Assembly (NCBI RefSeq): GCF_003946395.1
Contig: NZ_RHNZ01000004.1
Span: 62,001 to 126,000, forward strand
DNA: 64,000 bases
From: Levilactobacillus fuyuanensis
GTDB taxonomy: Bacteria; Bacillota; Bacilli; Lactobacillales; Lactobacillaceae
Direction of reading: 5' to 3'
Shown: piece after piece, positions 42,568 to 49,779 of the stretch
Layout: every line of letters begins with the position of its first letter
Position numbering within the stretch: position 1 is the stretch's first letter
Notes under the pieces: generated by a model
The model's database searches: none
What the model was told of the DNA's origin: nothing
What the model saw: the letters and a program-made list of their open reading frames with translations, nothing else
Program-made: the position numbers and the translations under genes

Positions 42568-44700
42568 TTATTTTCCACTCGTATCATCTTGATTGGTAAT
42601 CTTGATCCGGTTAGAATCAGTCTCTTTATGGTTAAGTTCTGGTGCATCGGTCTTGTAGAGGCCTTGCGTAGATTTGTCACCATTGCGTGAGAAGAGGCTA
42701 GTCGACTTCAGACCAAGCTTCTTTTCTAGCTTCTCGGATTTTTGCAGACCATCCGAGTAGTTGTAATCACTCGGATCTACTGCTGTGAAGCCCTTCGGAT
42801 GGTAGAAACGCAAGAGGTTCTTGGTATTCAACGAGTCCGACAAGCTCAGACCCTCATTAACGTGCGCCTGCATCTTGTCAATCTTGGCTTTCAGCTTCCC
42901 AGTCGGGTGAATCTCCTGCTGAGTCTTGTTGCTGTAAATGGTGCCATCAACGGACGTGTAGCCCGGACTTTCCCAATCACGGTTACGGAAGGCCACAACC
43001 TGATTATGTTCCTTAGAGAACATGTCGGTCCCAAACTGCAGGTATTTCTTGCTGTTCATGCCCATCAGGTGAAGCAGGGTCGGCAGCACGTCGACTTCGC
43101 CACCGTAAGTGTGCTCAATCTTACCTTTCTTGTAGCCGGGCATGTTGAACATCAGCGGTACGCGTTGTAGCTGCGCATTGTCGTAGTCGTTCCAATCGTC
43201 GGGATCAACGCCTAGCAACTTGGCCAGACTCTTGTTAGACGAATTGGAAATCCCGTAGTGGTCCCCGTAGATCATGACCAGTGAGTTCTTAGCTAACCCG
43301 GACTTGTCGAGGTAGTGGTAGAATTCCTTGATCGACTGATCGAGGTAGTTGGCCGTCTTGAAGTAGTTGTCGACAGTCTTGTCGCCAGTATTTGGTGTTT
43401 TGAAGGTGCTATCCTCGCTATCCAAGGAGAATGGAAAGTGATTCGAGACGGTCAGGTACTTCACGTAAAATGGCTGCTGTAGATGCTGCAGGTATTTTAC
43501 GGAGTCGTTGAAGAGTAGCTTATCCTTCAAGCCGTAACCCAACGACTTGTCACCGGAAGTGTCGTAATAACTGGCATCGAAGAAGTACTGGTAACCCAGG
43601 TTCTTGTAGGTGTTATTCCGATTCCAGAAACTGCCGACGTTACCGTGGAAGACGGCGGTCGTGTAGCCCGCTTGATCGAAGATGGCGGGTGCGGCCTGGA
43701 AGGTGTTGTCATTACCCAGTTGGGTGAATAGGGACCCCTGTGAGAGCCCATATGTCCCAGTTTCCAGCATCGTTTCAGCATCGGAAGTCTTCCCTTGGCC
43801 GACTTCGTGGAAGAAATTATCGAAGCTGTAGGTGGACTTGCTCTTGTAGAGCTTGTTCAGGAATGGCGTGACCTCTTGGCCGTTGATCTTCTTGTTGATC
43901 AAGAACTGTTGGAAACTTTCCAAGTGAATGATGATGACATTTTTCTTCTTAGCGACCCCGTAGAGATTCTTGTCGGGCGCCGCGTAGTTGCCATGAATGT
44001 ATTTCAGAATACCACTGAGCTCGGACTTCTTCGCGTGTGACCGCAGCTCGCTGGTGTGTCCCGACTTAATCCCATCGTAGACGGTGAAAGCGTCCAGACC
44101 TAAGTACTTCACCACATAGGTCCGATCGAAGGTCCGCGTCAGGAGTTGTGGTCGATCCATTTCACCCAGCGTCAGGTTGACGGAGAAGGCCAGCAGGCCG
44201 GCAGACGTCACCGCGAGGGCCACGCGCTTGTTGACGGGACGCGGGTCAATGTAGATCCGCCGGGTCAGCATTAAGACGATAACGATGACCAGATCCAGCC
44301 AGTAGAGAATATCGTGGGGCGAGGTCAGCGCTAACGAACTGCCAGAGAGTCCCTGGTCGACCTTTGAGTAGCCCAACATAGTGCTGACCGTCATGAAGTC
44401 GGTGAATTCCCGGAAGTAGATGACGTTAATATAGAGCAGCAGGGAGTTAAGAATGTCGATCAGAAAGATAAACGGGTAGAAGAATCGCGCCCGTTTCAGG
44501 TACAGCGCCAGTCCAAAGAGTAGGACGGTCGTCGCAATTGGATTCAAGAGGACGATGAGGAATTGGAAGGGGTCGCTGAGCCCCAGTTTGAAGTCGACGA
44601 AATAGGCGACTAATGTCTTTAGCCAAAAGAGCACGACGAGTAGGGTCGTAAAGCCCATCCGCGTTCCCGTTCTGGCCCAGATTCTTTTGAAACGTTCCAA
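42568..44700 (-). CDS. ltaS: Lipoteichoic acid synthase, LtaS family
   Basis: Membrane enzyme that polymerises glycerol phosphate into lipoteichoic acid on the outside of the cell. 710 residues from the TTG at 44700, which has AAGGAG nine bases upstream; an ATG six codons earlier lacks a site. Five membrane segments fill residues 10-215. The extracellular sulfatase-fold domain has the first metal glutamate in HLESFQQF, the catalytic threonine in GKTSDAET, IYGDHYG for further metal ligands and a late HGNVG. The C-terminal charged tail is long. Monocistronic; promoter region has a small inverted repeat. Confidence 0.93.
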   Translation of the reverse strand: MERFKRIWARTGTRMGFTTLLVVLFWLKTLVAYFVDFKLGLSDPFQFLIVLLNPIATTVLLFGLALYLKRARFFYPFIFLIDILNSLLLYINVIYFREFTDFMTVSTMLGYSKVDQGLSGSSLALTSPHDILYWLDLVIVIVLMLTRRIYIDPRPVNKRVALAVTSAGLLAFSVNLTLGEMDRPQLLTRTFDRTYVVKYLGLDAFTVYDGIKSGHTSELRSHAKKSELSGILKYIHGNYAAPDKNLYGVAKKKNVIIIHLESFQQFLINKKINGQEVTPFLNKLYKSKSTYSFDNFFHEVGQGKTSDAETMLETGTYGLSQGSLFTQLGNDNTFQAAPAIFDQAGYTTAVFHGNVGSFWNRNNTYKNLGYQYFFDASYYDTSGDKSLGYGLKDKLLFNDSVKYLQHLQQPFYVKYLTVSNHFPFSLDSEDSTFKTPNTGDKTVDNYFKTANYLDQSIKEFYHYLDKSGLAKNSLVMIYGDHYGISNSSNKSLAKLLGVDPDDWNDYDNAQLQRVPLMFNMPGYKKGKIEHTYGGEVDVLPTLLHLMGMNSKKYLQFGTDMFSKEHNQVVAFRNRDWESPGYTSVDGTIYSNKTQQEIHPTGKLKAKIDKMQAHVNEGLSLSDSLNTKNLLRFYHPKGFTAVDPSDYNYSDGLQKSEKLEKKLGLKSTSLFSRNGDKSTQGLYKTDAPELNHKETDSNRIKITNQDDTSGK

Positions 44701-45043
44701 GTTATTTCGCTCCTTCATTTGTAAATAAGTAGTCTTATTCTACCATAGTTAACGGGCAATAACCGGCACCCCTAACGAAGGCATTTTCCCTATCGTAGCA
44801 AATTACCCGCTCCGATAGGAATTCTCGATGTAAGTTTAGGGAAATTTTAAGTCCAACGAGGAAATCATGCTCTACCGGCGAGGTTATTTGGTACACTAGA
44901 GATAGAAATGATAGTGATGTAAGACTGTCATGCTTTTTAGCTGATAGATGAATACAGTAGAAGGTAATTTGAATGGTTGGTTTTCACCATCTCGGAGGCA
45001 CATGTCTAGCGGAAACCAACGAAATGAAAGGTGTGAAGACGTT
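44701..45043. other. Divergent intergenic region, no gene seen
   Basis: About 340 bases between ltaS and the phosphatase gene. It holds a small inverted repeat CCTATCG / CGATAGG at 44789-44819, which could be an operator or part of the ltaS leader. The upstream ATGs at 44948 and 45003 in the phosphatase frame lack ribosome sites. Confidence 0.4.
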
Positions 45044-45709
45044 ATGGACAAGCAGATCACATTGTACGTGGTGCGGCACGGTCAGACTTATTTCAACATC
45101 TACAATAAATTACAGGGCTGGAGCAATTCGCCGTTGACCGATGCCGGAATTGCCGATGCCAAGGCTGCCGGTCAACGCTTGCAGAATGTGTCCTTTGCGG
45201 CAGCTTATTGCAGCGATACCACGCGAGCCCAACAGACCGCGGAGACGATTTTGGCGGCGAACCACTCACAACCGGCGGCCAAGCTGACGACGGCCCCATA
45301 CTTTCGTGAAGAGTTCTACGGTTATTACGAGGGAACCGACATGGCCCAGGCCTGGTACGTGGCTGGGGCGCCGCATGGTGTGCCGTCATTCAAAGCCATC
45401 GAAGAGAAATACTCTATTGGTAAGGCCAAAGACTTCTTGAAGGAAGCCGATCCCTTCCGGCAGGCCGAGAACAACGAAGAATACTGGGCGCGCGTCGATC
45501 AGGCGTTTGACATGATTCGTGATAATCCCGATTTGAAAGACGGCGATAAGGTCCTGATGATCAGCCACGGGAATACCTTACTGAGTCTGATGGAACGCTA
45601 TGGTCAAGGTAAATACGACCTGAGCGTGCGACCCGCTAATGGGAGCTTAACGAAATTATTACTGACACCGAATGACATTCAGGTGTTGAGTTACAACCAA
45701 AAAGATTAG
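45044..45709 (+). CDS. Histidine phosphatase (phosphoglycerate-mutase-like)
   Basis: A 221-residue cytoplasmic phosphatase. The phosphohistidine motif VVRHGQTYFN is at residues 9-18, and the second histidine is in MISHGNTLLSL near residue 172. Sequence of the middle part (FYGYYEGTDMAQAW) is that of the broad-specificity PGAM branch rather than glycolytic phosphoglycerate mutase. ATG 45044 follows AAAGGTG. The GNAT gene follows after 15 bases, so they form a pair. Confidence 0.9.
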   Translation: MDKQITLYVVRHGQTYFNIYNKLQGWSNSPLTDAGIADAKAAGQRLQNVSFAAAYCSDTTRAQQTAETILAANHSQPAAKLTTAPYFREEFYGYYEGTDMAQAWYVAGAPHGVPSFKAIEEKYSIGKAKDFLKEADPFRQAENNEEYWARVDQAFDMIRDNPDLKDGDKVLMISHGNTLLSLMERYGQGKYDLSVRPANGSLTKLLLTPNDIQVLSYNQKD

Positions 45710-45724
45710 GACGAGGATGGTTTG

Positions 45725-46159
45725 ATGGAAATTAGAATGGCTTGGGGTAAGCTGAACCCCGTCTATCAGGACGCACTACAGATTCGTAAGGACGTCTTTA
45801 TTGCCGAGCAGGGCATTGACCCCGAGTTGGAGCTAGATGGTACTGACGAGGACAAGATGCACTACGTGGGTTACGTGGATGATCAACCAGCTACCACGGC
45901 ACGAATTGACATGTTGGCCGGCAATCGTGTGAAGATTCAGCGGGTCGCCACCGAAAAGGATGCCCGCCATCACGGGTATGCCGGGGAGCTGATCAAGCAG
46001 ATTATTCAAGACGCTAAGAAGTCCGATGTGACGCGGGTGGAATTGGATGCCCAACAGACGGCCTTGGATTTTTACAAGGAACTGGGCTTCACGGTTATTG
46101 GTGATGTGTTTGAAGAAGCCGGGATTCCTCATCGAACCATGCGGTATACGATTGCGTAA
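45725..46159 (+). CDS. GNAT-family N-acetyltransferase
   Basis: A 144-residue acetyltransferase. It has the ElaA-like start IRKDVFIAEQGIDPELELDG, the acetyl-CoA loop VATEKDARHHGYAG (residues about 77-90), and ALDFYKELGFTVIGD near the C-terminus. The target is unknown. The ATG at 45725 follows GAGGATGG. It is cotranscribed with the phosphatase and ends before a strong terminator. Confidence 0.88.
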   Translation: MEIRMAWGKLNPVYQDALQIRKDVFIAEQGIDPELELDGTDEDKMHYVGYVDDQPATTARIDMLAGNRVKIQRVATEKDARHHGYAGELIKQIIQDAKKSDVTRVELDAQQTALDFYKELGFTVIGDVFEEAGIPHRTMRYTIA

Positions 46160-46177
46160 TGTTACAGTAAAGAGACG

Positions 46178-46216
46178 GACAAGCGGGTGATGACTTAATC
46201 GCCGCTTGTCTTTTTT
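46178..46216 (+). terminator. Terminator of the phosphatase-GNAT pair
   Basis: GACAAGCGG pairs with CCGCTTGTC and is followed by TTTTTTG. Confidence 0.9.
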
Positions 46217-46243
46217 GATTGCCAAGGCGGGGAAGATATTTGC

Positions 46244-46290
46244 CAAAAAAACACGTTACCGCTGACCAATTGTCAGCGCGTAACGTGTTA
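46244..46290 (-). terminator. Terminator of the NlpC/P60 gene
   Basis: On the minus strand AACACGTTACG pairs with CGGTAACGTGTT, topped by GCTGAC/GTCAGC, and followed by TTTTTTTGG. Confidence 0.9.
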
Positions 46291-46332
46291 TCATTTATTA
46301 ACGTTCATTTGAATTCATGAGGTTCAGTAGAA

Positions 46333-46812
46333 CTAGTCAGCGTCAGTTGCAGTAGCAACGCGGGCGTAACCAACAGCGTGCCACCATGGGGCGTGAACAG
46401 CTTCACGGACAACGCCACGATTTTGGGCATCAATCATCTTACCGCCACCGATGTACATCCCAACGTGGGAGATAGAACCGGCACTGTAACCGAAGAAGAC
46501 CAAGTCACCCTTTTTGATGTTCTTGTAACTGACGTGTTGGTACTTGTTGTATTGCGCTTGAGCAGTCCGTGGCAACGTCGTTTTAGCACCCTTTTTGTAG
46601 ATGTAACCGGTGAACCCAGAGCAATCAAATGCAGTAGGACCAGTAGCACCGTAAACATAACTGGCACCTAAATGTGACTTAGCAACCTTGTAAACGGACT
46701 TAAATGATGAGTTAGAAGCGGCGGATGCCGTGGTAGTCGTACTCATCGAAACAGCAAAGACACCAACAATAACTAATGCGAATGCAGCTAATATTTTAAC
46801 AACTTTCTTCAT
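46333..46812 (-). CDS. Secreted NlpC/P60 peptidoglycan endopeptidase
   Basis: Cleaves peptide cross-bridges or stem peptides in the wall. 159 residues, with a signal peptide of about 31 (MKKVVKILAAFALVIVGVFA, cleavage near ASA-AS). The catalytic cysteine is Cys64 in AFDCSGF, the histidine is His116 in SISHVGMYIGGG. The mature enzyme is little more than the catalytic domain; no LysM or SH3 wall-binding part is present. The ATG at 46812 is chosen by the signal peptide. Divergent from the MerR gene. Confidence 0.93.
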   Translation of the reverse strand: MKKVVKILAAFALVIVGVFAVSMSTTTTASAASNSSFKSVYKVAKSHLGASYVYGATGPTAFDCSGFTGYIYKKGAKTTLPRTAQAQYNKYQHVSYKNIKKGDLVFFGYSAGSISHVGMYIGGGKMIDAQNRGVVREAVHAPWWHAVGYARVATATDAD

Positions 46813-47015
46813 TCCTACTGACAACTCCTCATGAATTTCTACAGTTACTAGCGTACCAATGTAATGTGACAAATATGTAACAAGCCCTTTGCAAACCCGT
46901 TAAATGTCTTAAACAAATCATTACTTTTCGCAATATAGTTGCAATTTAGGGGTAAAACTTGTTAAAATCTAACAGGATTGGTAAGTAAGTTAACACGGGG
47001 AGGAAGTCATACAAG

Positions 47016-47486
47016 ATGGCAGAGTTTACAGATCAGATCCGGCAGACTTTTGATTTTCACCGGTTGGTCTTTCGAATCGGGGAGTTATCAGCGATGACTA
47101 GCGTTTCAGCTCGGCAGTTACGGTACTGGGAGAAGAAGGGATTGATCGCTTCTCGGGAGCGTGAGGACGGGCAACAGGCCCGAGTCTATACGTTTAAAAC
47201 ATTTATCAAAGTTTCCATGATGAAATACTTTTTGGATGCCGGGTACACGCTGGATGGGGCCGCTAAGCAAGCGCAGGCTCGCGAGGAAAACGTGAAGCAT
47301 ATCCACCGGTTCGTTTCTACTGGGATGAAGGGGTTTGCCAGGGTCGACAACGAAATGGCCATTAACTTGGGGGCCTTCGATGACACTCAGACGTTGATGG
47401 CGCTATTGCCCGACGATGGTCCCATTCGTTACAAATTGTTGCCGAACGATGAGGCTCAGCGTTTGACCGATGAGAGTCGCGTTTAA
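47016..47486 (+). CDS. MerR-family transcriptional regulator
   Basis: A 156-residue regulator. Residues about 18-80 form the MerR helix-turn-helix and wing (FRIGELSAMTSVSARQLRYWE, then KKGLIASREREDGQQARVYT). The C-terminal half is a short helix without cysteine pairs, so no metal site is apparent; the layout resembles the GlnR/TnrA-like and other small MerR proteins. It lies divergent from the NlpC/P60 gene across a 200-base gap, which it may control. GGGGAGGAAG precedes the ATG. Confidence 0.92.
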   Translation: MAEFTDQIRQTFDFHRLVFRIGELSAMTSVSARQLRYWEKKGLIASREREDGQQARVYTFKTFIKVSMMKYFLDAGYTLDGAAKQAQAREENVKHIHRFVSTGMKGFARVDNEMAINLGAFDDTQTLMALLPDDGPIRYKLLPNDEAQRLTDESRV

Positions 47487-47500
47487 CTAGAAAAAAATGA

Positions 47501-47540
47501 AGTCCCGTTCGCCTGATTTTTAGTGCGAACGGGACTTTTT
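47501..47540 (+). terminator. Terminator of the MerR gene
   Basis: AGTCCCGTTCGC pairs perfectly with GCGAACGGGACT and is followed by TTTTTGATT. Confidence 0.92.
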
Positions 47541-47687
47541 GATTATCGAAGTGTATGCAGAATATTTGGCCAGTTAAGTAACGCACTTGTCCATAATTTA
47601 ACGGATAAATAGAAAGTTTAAAAGTCAGCTTGATATATATCGGGACGATATACTATAATAGGGAACCGAAAAAGGAGCTGACGGCGC

Positions 47688-48224
47688 GTGTACAAATTAT
47701 TTGTGTTGGGTCAATTGATGGATCAAGATATGTCGGGCTACCAGCTACGGAAGGCTTTAGCCGCCATGGTAGGGCCCGAACAGACCATTAGTTATGGCGT
47801 TCTGTACCCGTTACTGGAACGATTGGCAAAGGCCGGGGAGATTACATTGACCACGATTGATGAGGGTCAGCGTCCCAAAAAGGTGGCGGCAATCACAGCT
47901 GCGGGCCGGCAACACTTTGTGGCGTTAGTCGTGGCACCGGTGGCCGTCAACAAGCAGACCCAGCTACTCTTTCAGATTAAATGTAACTTTTTACATCTAC
48001 TGGCGGAACCGGAACAACGCCTAATTTTGACGGACTTTCAGCAGTTCTGTCATTACCAGCTGACGAACTTGCAAAATTTCCGTGATTACATGACGGATCG
48101 TCCCAGAATGGTGTCGACGGATGTCGCCGATGCTTTGCAGGTCAATCAGTTGCAGCAAGTCCGGGCAGAAGTCCAAGCCGACTGGGTGGCGGCACGCCTA
48201 GCCGGGTTAAGTAAGGGAGAATGA
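47688..48224 (+). CDS. PadR-family transcriptional regulator
   Basis: A 178-residue regulator starting at a GTG with AAGGAGC upstream. The N-terminal 85 residues are the PadR winged helix (LGQLMDQDMSGYQLRKAL, then ISYGVLYPLLERLAKAGEI and the wing RPKKVAAITAAGR). The C-terminal helices are for dimerisation. PadR proteins usually repress an efflux or detoxification gene in their own operon, here the MFS transporter, which it overlaps by one TGA/ATG step. Confidence 0.92.
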   Translation: MYKLFVLGQLMDQDMSGYQLRKALAAMVGPEQTISYGVLYPLLERLAKAGEITLTTIDEGQRPKKVAAITAAGRQHFVALVVAPVAVNKQTQLLFQIKCNFLHLLAEPEQRLILTDFQQFCHYQLTNLQNFRDYMTDRPRMVSTDVADALQVNQLQQVRAEVQADWVAARLAGLSKGE

Positions 48225-48226
48225 AA

Positions 48227-49657
48227 ATGAAAAAATTTGCGGATGATCCCGTGATTCAGAAACATCGGTGGTTGATCTTAGTGGCCGTTTGTCTGTTTAC
48301 CTTCATGGCAACGTTGGACGGCAGTATTGTTAACATCGCCTTGCCAGTCATCAGTAAGGATATTGCCATCCCCATGAATCAAGCGGAGTGGGTGGTGTCA
48401 ATCTACCTGATTACCATCTGTGCGTTGCTGTTGCTCTTCGGTAAGCTCGGCGATACTCGCGGCAAGATTCGGATCTTTAAGATTGGGTCCGTCCTGTTTA
48501 CAGTGGGATCACTACTCTGTGGCTTCAGCGTTGGCTTAGGCTTTCTGTTGGTGGCGCGGGTCATTCAGGCTGTTGGGGCGGCCATGACCATGGCGACCAA
48601 CAGCGGCATCATCACCGAAGTCTTTCCGTTCAATGAACGGGGCCGGGCGCTGGGCATGATTGGGTCCTTCGTGGCCCTCGGCAGTATTGCCGGCCCCGGT
48701 GTGGGTGGCTTGCTACTGGCGCACTTCAACTGGGGCTACATCTTCTGGATCAACGTGCCGATTGGCCTTGTCGCGTTACTGATTGGTCAACGGATTTTGC
48801 CTAAGGATATTATGGTTAGCCAACAGGCCATCGACAAGCCCGGGGCGAGTCTATTCGCTCTGATGATGGTGACGCTGTTTGCTGGCGTCTTTATTGGTCA
48901 GGAAGTCGGCTTCACCAAGCCACTGATTCTGGGATTATTTGTGGTCGCTATCATTGCCACTTTTTTCTTCGTGCGGCTGGAACTGCGAATTGAAAATCCC
49001 ATCTTAGCGCTACATCTGTTTGAAAATAAACGATTCACCATCAGTATTCTCTGTGCCTTTCTGATCTTTGTGGCCAACTTCTTCTTCAACGTCATCGCCC
49101 CATTCTACTTGGAAAATGCTCGGGGCATGGCGGCGAACTATGCCGGCTATGCGTTGATGACCTTTCCTATCGTGCAGGTGGTGGTGGCGCCGATTGCCGG
49201 GAGTATCTCGGATCGGATTGGGCCAGAAATCCTGACGTTTATCGGTCTGGTGTTGATCTCAATCAGTCAGGTGGGGTACATGCTGTCCACGTTAGCGACC
49301 CCGTTGTGGGTGTTTATGTTCTTCATCGGTCTGGTTGGCTTTGGGAACGGGGTCTTCATGGCGCCCAATAATTCCATTGTCATGAGTTCCGTGCCGATGC
49401 GAGACCTCGGTGTCGCCGGTGGGGTTAACGCGCTGGCGCGGGAAATGGGGATGGTCGTTGGGATCTCCATCGCTACGACCGTTCTGTTCTCCGCCATGGG
49501 TCATTACGCGGGGCATAAGGTCACCGCGTACCTACCAGCGCATCCGGAGATCTTCATTAGCGGGATGCACGTGGCCTTTATGGCCTCATTGGCCGTCTGT
49601 TTGGTGGCTAGTGTGATTACGGGCTGGCGACTGTTTAGTCGGCGAGTGCGGGCTTAG
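48227..49657 (+). CDS. MFS multidrug efflux transporter, DHA2 (EmrB/QacA) family
   Basis: A 476-residue exporter with about 14 membrane segments. Motif A-like (LGDTRGKIRIF), the motif C of DHA antiporters (GSIAGPGVGGLLLA) and the opening FMATLDGSIVNIALPVI (DHA2 D1 motif) are clear. The ATG at 48227 is preferred for spacing to AGGGAG, while the one at 48221 overlaps the padR stop. It is likely under PadR control. Substrates are unknown. Confidence 0.93.
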   Translation: MKKFADDPVIQKHRWLILVAVCLFTFMATLDGSIVNIALPVISKDIAIPMNQAEWVVSIYLITICALLLLFGKLGDTRGKIRIFKIGSVLFTVGSLLCGFSVGLGFLLVARVIQAVGAAMTMATNSGIITEVFPFNERGRALGMIGSFVALGSIAGPGVGGLLLAHFNWGYIFWINVPIGLVALLIGQRILPKDIMVSQQAIDKPGASLFALMMVTLFAGVFIGQEVGFTKPLILGLFVVAIIATFFFVRLELRIENPILALHLFENKRFTISILCAFLIFVANFFFNVIAPFYLENARGMAANYAGYALMTFPIVQVVVAPIAGSISDRIGPEILTFIGLVLISISQVGYMLSTLATPLWVFMFFIGLVGFGNGVFMAPNNSIVMSSVPMRDLGVAGGVNALAREMGMVVGISIATTVLFSAMGHYAGHKVTAYLPAHPEIFISGMHVAFMASLAVCLVASVITGWRLFSRRVRA

Positions 49658-49736
49658 ATGGTCTGGAAAAAGGTTATTGATACTTTGAAAAATGCTCATT
49701 GACTTGTCCTTCTAGTGGTCACCAATCGCACAACAA

Positions 49737-49764
49737 AAAAGCCTTCGCAATCGCGAAGGCTTTT
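49737..49764. terminator. Bidirectional terminator between MFS and MMPL genes
   Basis: AAAAGCCTTCGC pairs with GCGAAGGCTTTT around AATC, with A- and T-tracts on the two sides, fitting both converging genes. Confidence 0.9.
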
Positions 49765-49779
49765 CGTGTATGACTATTT

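Noticed and set aside
42568-44718. ltaS start at ATG 44718
   Set aside because: The AAGGAG ribosome site lies just after this ATG, so a TTG at 44700 is the better start.
45833-46246. Minus-strand frame of 137 codons across the GNAT gene
   Set aside because: Shadow of the plus-strand GNAT gene and its terminator; no ribosome site.
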